The notes under the pieces are model-generated. The model did not search any database. It was given only the letters and a program-made list of their open reading frames with translations, and was not told the DNA's origin. Positions 1 through 11,573 of a stretch of 64,000 nt of DNA are shown piece by piece (position 1 is the first letter of the stretch; every line of letters starts with the position of its first letter). A program made the translations under genes and the position numbers. The DNA lies in NCBI GenBank assembly GCA_947095535.1, contig OX352772.1:225949035-226013034 (forward strand), written 5' to 3'. Origin of the DNA: Poecilobothrus nobilitatus. Lineage: Eukaryota; Arthropoda; Insecta; Diptera; Dolichopodidae.

Positions 1-1
1 T

Positions 2-543
2 GATGTGTCATTAAATGTTCGAAAACTTGGGAATGCTAATTTCAAAATAGATGAAATTAGTAAAAATATATTGATTGGTAATGAAGTTTTTGAAGGAACT
101 AATGGTCTATATGAATTAATATTTAAAAAAAAAACCTATAAACTATACTGAAAGTGATTTAAGTACATACCATCAAATACTTAACAAAACAAATGCACAT
201 AGAAGAAATTATAATCATTTAGAATAAATAAAAGGGAATAAAGGTTTTAAATATAAGAATATATTAAGAAAATTATATGAACATGATTACAACACTAGAC
301 ATAAAAAAACTGGTTCAAGTTATTCAAAAAAAAATTTTACTAACTTTTTACTTAAATCTTTTTCACCAAGAACTCAATTAAATTTTACAAATCAATCAAA
401 TCAATATATTTATTGGGATGATCCTAATGAGTTAGTTGATAGATTAAGGCTTAATTGCATCAAAAACAGCTGGTAACACTAATCATAACAATGAAATTCT
501 ATCTATAATTGAAGAATTGAGAGAAGCAAATATAATTCAATAA
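2..543 (+). pseudogene. Broken ORF of an unnamed arthropod element (first of a pair)
   Basis: Open in pieces from the window edge to a stop at 541-543, with at least two frame breaks (an A-run near 127-136 and a stop near 225). Recognisable stretches are GTNGLYELIF near the start, then YIYWDDPNELVDRLRL, then NEILSIIEELREANII just before the stop. I recall proteins with this layout recurring in many arthropod genomes, but I cannot name a function. The next ORF follows 30 bp downstream on the same strand, which suggests a pair. The 5' end lies outside the window. Confidence 0.5.
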
Positions 544-573
544 CATTTTACATTAGCAATCAGTAAAAATCAG

Positions 574-868
574 AATGCCGCTAGATAAGTTTGGACGTAG
601 TATGACTTCATCTACTTCTTAAGGTTCTGAAGGTTCTCCCGATATAGGTTTCAAATTGACTTCCGAAGGAAATTATGATTTAAATAACAAAATTTTATCA
701 AATGTTGAAGAACCAGTTAACGTTAACCAGTGTTATGCAGCAACGCAAACATTTGTGAATAACCAAATTTTCTTTCACAAAGAATTAATAAAAAACTACA
801 TAGGAGAAATGTTTGAACATACAGAGACAGTAATGTCTATAGAAATTAAATTAGCAGAAAAAAATTAA
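574..868 (+). pseudogene. Broken ORF of an unnamed arthropod element (second of a pair)
   Basis: Starts at ATG 574 (MPLDKFGR), has an in-frame stop near 619, then continues in the same frame with GFKLTSEGNYDLNNK and ends at 868 (about 97 codons). The phrase resembles the N-terminus of a repeated arthropod ORF type with a short fibre-like repeat. The function is unknown. The shared strand and short spacing suggest it belongs to the same element as the preceding ORF. Confidence 0.5.
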
Positions 869-1463
869 GAATTTTAAAAGAAAAATGCAAGATACTTTAG
901 AGAATATCCACATCAAATTTTCTGCTATGTTAAATGAAAAATTTTCAAAAATGAATGATTTTATTTTCAAAATTGATAAAAAAAATAATAACTTGATAAA
1001 ATAATATAAAATAATAATACTAAAAAATAATAATTATATAGAATAATAATAATTATTTAATATTAATAATTTCTTAATTATTAATATTAAATAATTAATA
1101 AAGAACTAATTAATAACGCAATAATATATAAAAATAAATAAAAATAAGAAATTATAAAATTTTAAAAAATAGAAGATATTATAATAATCAAAAATAATAA
1201 AAATAATTTCGTTCGCGAATTTCCAAAGAGTGAACAACTATTCTATTTGAAAATATAAAACGATATAGAAATTGTAGTGAATATACTTGCTTATCTGTAA
1301 AATAAAAATACATAAATAAATAAAATTAAATTATAAGAATATAATAATAGTGATAATAATAAAAACAATAATAAAAATAATTATTAATAATAATTGATAA
1401 ATAAAAAATTGATATAACAAAATAACATAAAACTAAATTTTATAATCATTGTTGGCGTCAAAA
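869..1463. other. AT-rich spacer, no gene seen
   Basis: Very AT-rich sequence with runs of AAT/ATT. The part from about 1200 (a small GC-richer patch, ttcgttcgcg) may be the 5' untranslated region of the Jockey-type LINE that follows, but no border can be fixed. Confidence 0.4.
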
Positions 1464-2857
1464 ATGGGAATAAATAGAACTCCACCAAGAGAAGACCAGG
1501 GTAATTCTAGTACCGACATTGAGGAAAAAAGTTTACCAAAACCTTCAATACAAAATAGTGATGTAATAAATTTTGATGAGGTAAAAAATGTCCTAGAAGA
1601 AAACAAAATTTTGAAAGCCGAATTAGATGAATTAAAAATTTTAACAGAAACGTTATTAAAGAAAATCAGTGTGTTAGAAAAAGAAAAGTCTGCACACAAA
1701 AATAACATAAATAGAGACACACCATCAAATACAAGCAATAAAAGGAAGAGAACTAGTTCACAAATAGTACAAAACCCCAAACAAACTAATATAAACGATT
1801 ATTGGCTTGATCCAACAAGTAAAATAAACACTGAAAATGATCTAGAAGACATAACTGTTGTAAATGTGGAAACCAAAACAAAACTTATAAAACCACCACG
1901 TATTTATATTTCTGGAGTAAAAAATATTAGCCCTCTAAACGATCTCCTAAATCAAACTTGTCATCATAAATACAATATAAAAACGCTTAATACGCAAGAA
2001 ATCAAAGTTCAAACACTGGAGTCAGAAGATTATAGAATGGTTGTCCAAAAACTCAAGGAAAGAAATACACAATTTCATACTTATCAACCAAAAATAGATA
2101 AATCCTTCAAAGTAGTCATTAGAGGATTGCACCCATCTACAAAAACCGATGAAATTAAAATATCCTTTGAAGAACTAGGTCACAATGCCACAAATATTTA
2201 CAATGTTAAACAAAAAAGAAATGGCGAATTAATATCGTTGCCTTTATTCTATGTCGATCTGGAGCAGAATAATAATAATCATGAAGTTTATCAGATAAAA
2301 AAATTACTTCACACAAAAATAAAAATTGAACCACCTCGAAAGCAGGAAGAAATTCCACAATGTACCAAATGTCAACAATATGAACATACTTCACAGTATT
2401 GTAACAAGCTTCCCAGATGCGTTTAATGTGCAAGAGAACATCTTACAAAAACCTGCCAAATAAATTTATGAGTAACGAAGCAAAATGTGCTTTGTGCTTT
2501 GGTAATCATCCGGCAAACTATAAGGGGTGCTCTGCTTACCAAAACCTTAAAAACAAGAAATTTCCGATGTACAGAAGTAGACACAAAATGGAACCATACA
2601 ACAACATACTAGTCAATCAAAAAGTTTTCCCTGGTATAAGCTATCCTCAGGCTGCTAACAACAATCAAATCGAGGCTCAACTTCTGTCTACAGATTCAAC
2701 GTCGAAAAATCAAATCGTTCACTTACAACAACCAACACAAATTATCCCAGATGAAGCAAAAGAAATAAAATCTATGCTAAAAGAATTACTAGGTCAGATT
2801 GCACCCATGATAAACCTTTTAAATACGCTAGTCACAAACTTCACAAAAAATGCTTAA
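1464..2857 (+). pseudogene. Jockey-type ORF1 (gag-like, CCHC)
   Basis: The likely start is ATG 1464 (MGINRTPPRED), the usual Jockey-style opening. An N-terminal coiled coil (about residues 30-80) precedes an RNA-binding-like region and a CCHC series starting with CTKCQQYEHTSQYC. A stop at 2424-2426 and a frame change near 2465 split the knuckle region; the second part resumes as KCALCFGNHPANYKGC and ends at 2857, overlapping the ORF2 start by 8 bp. The protein would bind element RNA in the ribonucleoprotein. It is disrupted, so not functional. Confidence 0.75.
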
Positions 2858-4340
2858 GCTTCTAAAAATTGCCGTATGGAATGTAAATGGACTAAGCCAA
2901 CACTCACTCGAACTTAGGAGTTTCCTTGTAGAACATAAAGTAGATATTATGCTAGTCGCAGAAACCCACTTTACAAATAAGAGTCACTTTAACATCCGTG
3001 GGTACAAAATATATGACACTAAATATCCGGATGGCACTGCAAATGGGGGTTCAGCGATAACAATCAAAAATTCAATCAAACACTTTGAAAAAGCAAAATA
3101 TAAAGAAGAATACCTACAAGCAACAAGTATAAACGCAGAAGATTGGAATGGACCACTTACTATTTCAGCATTATATTGCCCACCTGAACATGTTGTCAAC
3201 AAAGAACAAAATATTCAATTTTATAAGTCACTTGGTCCAAAGTTCATAGCCGTCGGAAATTACAATGCCAAACACACACTCTGGGGGTCTCGTTTAACAA
3301 CACAAAAAGCTTTTATGGCCATGGAATCTTGCAAACTAACCTATGTCTCAACAGGCCAGCCAACATATTGACCAAGGGATAGAAATAAGATACCGAATTT
3401 GATTCACTTTTGCGTTATTAAGGGAATAGATCAGAAATCCTTAAATCCTGAGTCCTGCTTAGATATATTCTCAGACCACGCACCTAGTATGTTAACTGCG
3501 TCGTCAAAAGTAATTGAAATAGATCAGAACAAAGGTTACACACCAAAAGTACAAACTGGAATAAATACAGAAACATCTTGAGCAAAAATATTAACCTAAA
3601 CATTCCATTGAAAAGCTCTGACGATATAGATTTAGCAATACAACATTTTAATGAACTAATATCTGATGCCTCAATCGGTGCAACTCAAAAAATTCGAAAT
3701 ATTCCCAGCTCAAATAAAATCAAAAATAGAAGCAAAAAGAAAACTGAGAAAACCATGGCAAAAATGGAGATATCCGGAGTATAAAACAGAATTAAACGGT
3801 ATAGTAAAGGAATTAAGACAATTTCTAAAAATAGCTAAAGATCACAATCTATACCTAACAATAAAATCATACCTAAATAGTCGTAAATTTATAGTCAAAT
3901 ACCAGCAAAATTATTCGGAAGTAAACTTAATAAAATCAGGAGTTCCGCAATGTAGCGTATTGGGACCCACATTCTATTTAATATACAGAGCTGATCTACC
4001 CACAACGAGTTATACAGAAACAGGAACTTTTGCAGATGAGACGGTAATACTAGCATCAAGTCCCAATCCAAACGTGGCATCAAATTTTTTACAGAAGCAT
4101 TTATCAAAAGTAGAAAAATGGCTTAAAACGTGGAGAATAAAAACAAATGTTGGTAAATCTGTTCAAGTTAGATACACTAACAAAAAAGGTACTTGCCCCG
4201 CAGTTTAATTAAATAATTTTCCACTGACACAAGGGAATTCAGCCAAATACCTTGGTATGCATTTGGATAAACTTTTAACATGGAAACACATGCTTCAAAA
4301 AACCCATTGTTTGAAAGAGCAAGCAGTCAAGAATTAAACT
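2850..4340 (+). pseudogene. Jockey-type ORF2: endonuclease and partial reverse transcriptase
   Basis: ORF2 starts at ATG 2850. Residues 1-173 are an AP-like endonuclease (AVWNVNGLSQ, MLVAETHF, GNYNAKHTLWGSR). After stops near 3370 and 3580 the linker runs on, then jumps at about 3835 straight into the palm region (SGVPQCSVLGP), so several RT motifs are missing. The catalytic box reads FADETVILASS; the normal FADD has its second Asp changed to Glu. Downstream shifts end the frame near 4340. Non-functional. Confidence 0.8.
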
Positions 4341-4731
4341 AAATAAAATTTACTGGCTATGAGAACACTACTCCAGCTTATCCCTAAACTGTAAGATCAA
4401 AATATATAAAGCCATTCTAAAACCCATTTGGATTTATGGTATTGAACTATGGGGAACAGCTAGTTGATCAAATATTAAGATCTTGGAAAGATTTCAGTCG
4501 AAAGTCCTTAAGAAGATTGTGAATGCACCATGGTTCGTCAGAAAATGATGACATCAGAAAAGATTTAAACATCAAATCAAGTGCTACTTCCAAAAGCCTG
4601 GCATATCAAAAAAGACTTGAAGCTTATCCAGATTTAACAACACGTAAGTCAAAAGAAATTATCGATTTGTAAGAGATGTGTCAATGAGCACACTCACCAC
4701 CTGTCAATTTAAAAAAAAAATGTGATAAATA

Positions 4732-7290
4732 TTAACTTAATATCATGTATAAGAATACTTGATAGTTGTTAAATAAAAATTTTTTATATAATATCAAAAA
4801 TATATAAAACATATATAACATATATAAAAAAAATAAAAAAATATCTTTTGCGAAATAACTACATCTAACAAATTTTATATTTTGAAAGATTCCATATAGC
4901 TCAATTAGCTTTCTTTGTACGATATTGTATTTCTGATCATCCAATTTAGAAAAAATTCTTATTTTACCTTTTCCTATATACCTTCTACATATATCGCTAA
5001 AATTCTTTTCTATATTTTCTGAATTTATAAATATTTTTTTGTTACCAAAGATTGTGTTTACATCCTTAATTTTATTGTCAGTAAAAATAATTTGGGTTTT
5101 AAATCTCATATAATAAATAAATTGGGTTGCCTCCTCTTCTTGAGAGTGTACAGTCTCATTGCCCAAATTTTTGTTATTATTAGACAAAGTTTCAAAGTCA
5201 GATATATTTATATTATTTCGCATTGAATAATTAGTACTATTACTTAAATGAGATAAAATTTTTATATCTTCGGATACAGCTTGTAAGTCAGAAGAATTTA
5301 TATTGTTTTTAAGAGATTAATTTGTACTAGAGTTTGTTTGGGATTCATTATCAGAACTATTAAAATTTTCTATAGTTCTAGTTTGTATCTATTCGTCTAA
5401 GGAAATCTGCCACTTTATTTTCCTTGCCTTTTATGTATTCAATAATCATATTATACTCTCCTAACTTTAGTAACCATCTATTTCATCTAGGATTGATGTT
5501 TTTTCCTTGAGATTTTGCATATAACCATTTCAATGGTTGATGGTCTCTTAAAAGTTTAAACTTGTTACCATATAAATACGCCTTAAAATAATTGATAGCC
5601 CAAACAATGGCAAGCAATTCCTTTTCGATGGTAGAGTAATTTTTTACATGGTCATTTAAAGTTCTGCTAGCATAACATATCGGATGTGAATCCTGTTGCA
5701 AAGTTGCACCAATGGCAAAAGCACTAGCATCTGTTATTAATTGGAACTTTTTGTTAAAATTGAAATATTTGAGTAGTCTTAGGTCTTAGGTTATAACTCT
5801 TTTTAATTTTTTCAAATGAATTTATATAATTGGAGTACTTTATGTTTATTTTTTTTTTCAGATAGTTTATCATTGGTTTTACCAATTTGGCATAGTCCCT
5901 AATAAATTTACGATAATATCCCGTAATTCTCAAAAACGATTTTATCTGTTTTTGTGTAGTGGAAAGTTTTAATTTCAAATTTGTAATTTGAAATAATTTC
6001 AAATTTGTTTTAATAATAAAAATTTCAAATATGTCATCCTCCTTTTTAAGATTTTATTTTACTCCTTCTGGGGTTAAAATATGACTCAAATATTCTGTTT
6101 GTTTTGCTAAAAATTTGCATTTATCTACCTGAATTTTTAAATTATTTTCTCTTAGTTTATTAAATATTTTTTTTTATATTAACTACATGTTCTTCTAAAG
6201 AAGTAGAAAATATAAGTATGTTATCCAAGTAACATACACATAATTTATTAATATAATCCTTAAGAACGTTATTCATAAGGCGTTGAAAAGTTGCCTGAGC
6301 ATTTTTTAATCGAAACGGCATCCATACTTACATCCATAATGTCTCAAAGCTGTGGAGAATGCTGTCTCCGGACGGTCTTCTTTTTTCACTAAGATTTCGC
6401 TAAGGAACCCTTTGTCCAAATCTAGTGTTGTAAAGTATTGCGAATTTCCTGATTTATCCAATATAGTTTCAATATTGGGTGTAGGAAATTTATCGTCTAT
6501 GGTAGCTTCGTTAAATTTTCTATAGTCGACAACAAGACGCCGTTTCTTTTTTCCAGAATTGTCTTGTTTTTTGGGCACTATCCATAGTAGACTGTTGTAA
6601 GAAGAATTACTTTCTTTTATTATCTTCTACTTCAGCATGTCTGAGATTTGAGTAGATATCTCCTGTTCATGGATCCGAGGATATCTATATATTTTAGAAT
6701 ATATAGGCCTATCGGTTTTGGTTACTAATTTGATGTTGCATATTTGGAGTGCTTGTTAATTGATCATCTTCTTTAAAGAAGAGATCTTTATATTATTTAA
6801 GGTTTTGCTCTCTTCTTCATTCAAAGATTGAAAAAGGATGTTAAATTTTGAATCATTTAAGTTTGTTTTCTAATTGATAAATTTCTTCAAATTTGTGTGG
6901 ACAACTATTAATAAATTTAATTTCATTATTATTGATTTTTAAAATCTCATTCTCTAAATCAATAATATCACCTAATGGTTTAAGTATATTTTCGCCTAAT
7001 ATAGCATCAAATCACTTATTTTGGAAATTCGTTAATTTCCAAATCATAAATGCATCTTCATTGAATTCTGAAGGTAAATTGGTTTTAATCTCTTTTCGTA
7101 CAATTAGTTGGTTATTAAGGATACTAAAATTTATAGGTTTTGCTAAAAATTTTTTTTTATATTGGGGTAGTTGGCTTTCATCAAGAAGTGAAGTAGAAGA
7201 CCCCGTATCTACTAAACATCTTAGTTTTGTATTATTAATAGTAAGTATTACTATTGGTAGGTAAATTTCCGAGGCTGTGAAAGAAAATTT
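4732..7290 (-). pseudogene. Gypsy pol: protease, RT, RNase H
   Basis: In minus-strand order: aspartic protease (CLVDTGSS, then ILGENILKPLG, about 7250-6950); RT fingers and palm (VVDYRKFNEATIDDKFPTPN at about 6540); the RT catalytic box near 6230-6211 reads CYLDNILI, so the YxDD box has its last Asp changed to Asn; RNase H at 5701-5483 ([37 protein letters not shown]). A tail with KENKVADFLRRI follows, then a 163-codon open stretch (5223-4732) where an integrase would be expected but no zinc-finger or DDE motif is seen. Several stops and shifts. Confidence 0.8.
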
Positions 7291-8310
7291 ACCTCTTCTT
7301 CAGTTTGTTCGTAAGTATCCATATGTTCTGATCTTTCAAAATTTCTATTATTGTTGTATAGGCTATTTCGACTAATTCTTGACTGTCCAGAGTTTAAGTC
7401 AGTATTTTGATAATTGCTTCTAGAAGTATTTTGATAATTATTTCTAGAAGTATTTTCGTAAGTATTTTCATTATTATTTCTGTGAGTATTTTGGTAAGTA
7501 TTTTGGTTACTATTTCTTTAAGTATTTTGAAAAGTATTTAAGTTATTATTTCTATAATTATTTTGTGGTTCTGTGTTCTGTCGGAATTGTTCTGACCGTC
7601 CAGTATTATTTTGATATTGATAATATTTATTATTATTTTGATTAAAATTGTTTTTTCTTTCCGCATTTTTAAAATTATTGTTAAAGTTATTATTAAATTT
7701 ATTCTTATCTCTAATCATACCTAAACTGTTAAGTAAATCAGAAGCTTCTCTAATATTTATTAAATTTTTATTTATTATAATAGATGCCAAATTTGCATCT
7801 ATATTATTTAAAAAAGTATTTAAAATAAATTTCTCGTTATTATTAGGAGCAAATTCAGTTGGCTTATTTGTGTCATATTCATATTTTTCGTTTAATTTAT
7901 TTAAAACTAAAATTAATGTATTAAAATATTGTCTAACCTGGAAATTTTTTGTTGACAGGGCTTGCTGGTAAAGCTGGTGGTAGCTTTCTTTGATACCGAA
8001 GTTTTTTACTAAAGCTGATTTTATCTGGTTCCAATCTGCACTTGACCCTAATGTCTTTACCACATCCAAAGCTGGACCTTGAATTTTATTGACGGTTATT
8101 CTCTGGAAAATATTCGTTTTGGATTGTTGACATGTAATTAGAGGAAGCATTTTATTCCCTTAAGAATGAAGTTAGGGCGTATTGACCATCGCCTCGAAAC
8201 TCATGAATCCGCTTAGCATCTTTCGAGGCGATGGCATTATTAATTAAGTTTTTATTTCTTTTTTCAGCTCGATTTTTATTTCACTAGATCTATTCTCTTT
8301 TGAGTTAGAA
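7290..8310 (-). pseudogene. Gypsy gag
   Basis: Begins just after the primer site. The N-terminal part contains HEFRGDGQYALTSFLRE, a gag capsid-start motif of this group; a frame break near 8150 follows. The main part (8150-7518) carries the capsid-like body, then an Asn/Gln-rich tail. Further toward 7290 the tail is built of short repeats of the type YQNTSRNN, encoded by ~27-30-bp DNA repeats around 7410-7540. No CCHC knuckle is visible. It would form the virus-like particle shell. Confidence 0.7.
8186..8234. repeat. Perfect 14-bp hairpin in the gypsy leader/gag start
   Basis: 8186-8199 and 8221-8234 are perfect reverse complements (CCATCGCCTCGAAA and its inverse), separated by a 21-nt loop. 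GC content is well above the surroundings. It lies in the gag-start region, where retroelement packaging or dimerisation signals often sit; that role is an inference. Confidence 0.7.
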
Positions 8311-8314
8311 CTAA

Positions 8315-8326
8315 CCGATTGCGCCA
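8315..8326 (-). promoter_or_regulatory. Primer-binding site of the gypsy element
   Basis: The minus strand reads TGGCGCAATCGG immediately inside the LTR end, close to the tRNA-Ser-type primer site TGGCGCAGTCGG of Drosophila 17.6/297-type elements. It fixes the element's orientation and its LTR border at 8326/8327. Confidence 0.6.
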
Positions 8327-8404
8327 ATTATGGGTTTTAACTTTTGTAAAAAAAACGCCGTTGTTTAAATTTATATTTAAATTTTAAACTTTTAACTTAT
8401 TCAC

Positions 8405-11191
8405 TGTATCAACAATAAAGCATAAAGATAGGACAAGTAATCTCTCATTATATTATCAAAATGTAAGAGGATTACGCACTAAAACAACACAAGTTTTTAG
8501 TAATTCCAAAGTACTAAACTCGGATATATTTATGCTTACTGAGACTTGGTTATCTCCTTCTATTAATTCTCTTGAATTATTTGACAATTCCTACTTAGGT
8601 TACAGGAAAGATAGATATCAAAATGATATTGATATTGTAAATAATTCATTGATTCCTAAAGATGGAGGTGTTCTTATATCAGCTAAAAATAACTTTAACT
8701 CTTCACAGCTACAAATACTTGATTTAATAAACTGTGATGTAATAGCAGTTAAAATTGATTTAAATGTTTCAAATCTTTATATTCTATGTTGCTACATTCC
8801 TCCAAATAGTAATATAAAAGTTTACCAAGATTTCTGCTCAGTTGTTGATTCTTTGAATAATAAATTAAATGACCTTGACGAACTCATAATATGTGGGGAT
8901 CTTAACAAGTCTTCAACTTCGGACTTCAACAAGTCTCCTCAACTAAAAATCTATTAAACAAACAATTAGACCTTATTTTTACTTCTGACTGGGTAAATGT
9001 AACTAGAATATTGAGGGCAACACCTCTTTCAAAAATTGATTGTCATCATCCCCCTTTCAGTTTTCAATTTCATTATAATTGTTTAAATAAATCGTCATTA
9101 AATATCTCATATAAATATAATTTTTCCAAAACTAATTTTTATATGCTTAACAATTTTTTTCTTTCAATTGACTTTAATTCTTTACTAGACATATATGATT
9201 TAAATAATACGATTGATAAATTTTGCGAAGTAATTTACCATGGATTTAACTTGTATGTTCCTCGAGTTTGTGATAGAAATATCAATTCAAGCCCACCATG
9301 GTATGATGGTGAACTAAAAACTCTTAGAAATAAAAAAATAAAGCGTGGAATGCATATTTAAAAAAGAAGGATAATATTTCTTATTCAAATTTTCTAAATT
9401 TATTTACCGCATTCAAATCCTTACTAAGTCTTAAATATGAAGCTTACATTAGTAAAATTGCTTCGCAACTTCGTAGAGATCCTAAATCTTTTTGGAAGCT
9501 TGTAAATTCAAAACGTAAATCCGATCAATATCCAAATTATATGTCTTAGAAAGATCAGAATTCTAACGACTCAATTGTTATATATAATTATTTTAAAGAT
9601 TTTTTCGCCGGTAGTTATTCTACTTCTTCTTTCGATATTGATGAATCTAATTTTAACCATTTGGAAGACTTTCCAAGTTTACCTCTAAGCTTTATCTAAC
9701 TAAATTGGGTGATAACTCTTCTCCTGGACCAGATAACCTCCCAGAAATTATTTTAAAGCGTTGCACCGATTCCCTGTCTAATTCTATAGCACTTCTTTTT
9801 AATAAATCTTTTGCTTCTGGGGTGTTCCCTAAGTTATGGAAAGAATCGTACATAAGGCCAGTTCATAAATAAGACTCAAAAAGTAATGTCGTGAATTATA
9901 GGCCTATTGCTAAACTTTTTAGTTTGACGAAAGTGTCTGAGCTTATAGTCTTTGATGCAATTTATGATTATTGTTCTGAATTTATAGTGAATGATCAACA
10001 TGGATTTGTAAAAAAGAGATGAACTGTAATTAATCTTACAGAAATAGCTTCAACTATTTTTAAAACAATGGAAGTTGGGCGCCAAACTGACATGGTTTAC
10101 ACTGACTTAAGTAAAGTGTTTGATCTTCTACCTCATAGTGTAATACTCTATAAATTAAAAAAATATGGTTTTCCTTATTTCTTAATTAACTAGTTTGATT
10201 CATACTTAACCGTAGCTATAGTGTTCTTTTCAGAACAGCAATTTCAGCATCTTTTGTTGCTAATTCTGGAGTACCACAGGGTAGTCATCTTGGACCATTG
10301 TTGTTTATTATCTCAATAAATGATGTTACTAAGATTATTCAGAACAGTTCCATAAAAATTTACGCGGATGACATGAAAATCTTTAAAGAAGTGTGCTCAA
10401 TGAATGCTGCAGACTCTTTCCAAAAAGATCTTAATAACTTTATGAACTGGTGTAAATGTAACAATCTTATTTTAAACATTGATAAATGTGCCGTCATTTC
10501 ATTTACGCGTTCCCTAAACTTTATCACAAATAATTACACTTTTAATAACAACATAATAAAAAGAGTCACTGAATTTAATGATCTTGGTGTAACTTTTGAT
10601 TGTAAACTTACTTTTAATACACATATTAGCAAGATCATTAGTAAAGCAAACTCAATGCTAGGTTTTGTAAAAAGATGGTCTAGAGAATTTAATGACCCAT
10701 ATATTATGAAATCTCTTTACACGACTTTAGTTCGTCCTATTCTGGAGTATGCAAATTAGGTCTGGTCTCCACACTATCATCAACATATTGTTAGAATTGA
10801 AGCAATACAAAGAAATTTTCTAAGGTTCGCCTTAAGAAACCCTAATTGGGCTGATCCCCTTATATTGCCTCCATATGTCAATCGTCTCAAATTACTTGAC
10901 ATGAATACTTTAGAATGAAGACGAACAGTCATGGGTATTGTTTTTATTACTCAGGTATTTCATAACTATATAGATTCACACTACATTAACAACATATTAA
11001 TTAACTCAATCAACACACGAACACGTTTCAGGTCCGAAAACACATTTTCGATTAGATATCATGGGACTAATTACGGCAAATGTGAACCGATTAATAGAAT
11101 GTTGATAAATGTGAATCAAAACAAAACTATAATAAATATAAACATGAGTGAAGATGTGATCATAAAATCACTATTAAAAATAATTCCATAA
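8405..11191 (+). pseudogene. LINE ORF2: endonuclease and reverse transcriptase
   Basis: Endonuclease at 8450-8957 (YYQNVRGL, TETWL, LIICGDLN), the linker in pieces to 9361 and on to about 9700, then RT. Motifs seen are NYRPIAKLFSLTK, MVYTDLSKVFD, NSGVPQGSHLGPLLF and the intact catalytic box IKIYADDMKIF (about 10360). After the RT comes LGVTFDCKLTFNTHI and a C-terminal part ending at 11191. At least six stops or shifts interrupt it, including stops near 10020 and 10190. Confidence 0.8.
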
Positions 11192-11390
11192 TTGTTCTTC
11201 ACTATTTTTGTTGTAAAAATTTTGTGAAATATTAAATATAAGTAAATATACATTTTTTTTTTTTATAAAATACATTTTGCTTTGTATAAATTTAATATTA
11301 ATTTTAGATTAAGTATAATTATCTAAATGTAATATGTAAATACTTGAATTAAGTAATAAATAAATAAATAAACAAAAATGTAGCTAATTA
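8405..11390 (+). mobile_element. CR1/Jockey-group LINE, 5' truncated
   Basis: The insertion begins directly in the endonuclease, beside the gypsy LTR remnant, and ends in an A-rich AATAAATAAATAAACAAAA tail near 11390. ORF1 is missing, as expected for a 5'-truncated LINE. The endonuclease wording (YYQNVRGLRTKT, MLTETWLSPS) resembles CR1-clade elements such as T1/Q, but a Jockey relative cannot be excluded by eye. Confidence 0.75.
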
Positions 11391-11573
11391 TATTTTTGGT
11401 ACGAAAATGAAAAGAATAAAAACAAAAACAAAAACAAAATTAAGAAATGTAATATTATTTTATTGTATAAAATATTTTTATTTTAAATTTCATAAATATG
11501 AAATTGGGTTTTATCTTTTATTGGAGGTTTATTGCTTACTATCTTGGTTGGGGTTACCAACTTTGACGTAACT
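11391..11573. other. Short AT-rich spacer, nothing recognised
   Basis: Sequence between the LINE tail and the first base shared by the outer Maverick inverted repeats. It contains AAAAC repeats and the phrase ggttggggttaccaac; no gene or repeat was identified. Confidence 0.5.

Larger units (their letters stand above)
1464..4725 (+). mobile_element. Jockey-type LINE with an internal deletion
   Basis: Two-ORF non-LTR retrotransposon: a gag-like ORF1 with CCHC knuckles, then ORF2 beginning as ORF1 ends. ORF2 keeps the endonuclease start and the C-terminal part of the reverse transcriptase; the middle is missing near 3835. The 3' end is an A-rich tract around 4710-4722, right beside the gypsy element. 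Order and motifs (GNYNAKHTLWGSR in the endonuclease, YLGMHLDK after the RT) are those of the Jockey clade. No target duplication was found. Confidence 0.8.
4732..8400 (-). mobile_element. Ty3/gypsy LTR retrotransposon remnant, 17.6/297-like primer site
   Basis: Reading the minus strand gives a primer-binding site, gag, aspartic protease, RT, RNase H and a short following segment, then the sequence stops at 4732 beside the Jockey element. No integrase is present and no 3' LTR was found, so the 3' half is lost. At most ~75 bp of the 5' LTR remains (8327-8400), cut by the CR1-type LINE. Many frame breaks and an altered RT active site mark it as dead. Confidence 0.8.

Noticed and set aside
7648..7971. 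107-aa hydrophobic plus-strand ORF
   Set aside because: Antisense of the gypsy gag body and its Asn-rich tail; no independent motif.
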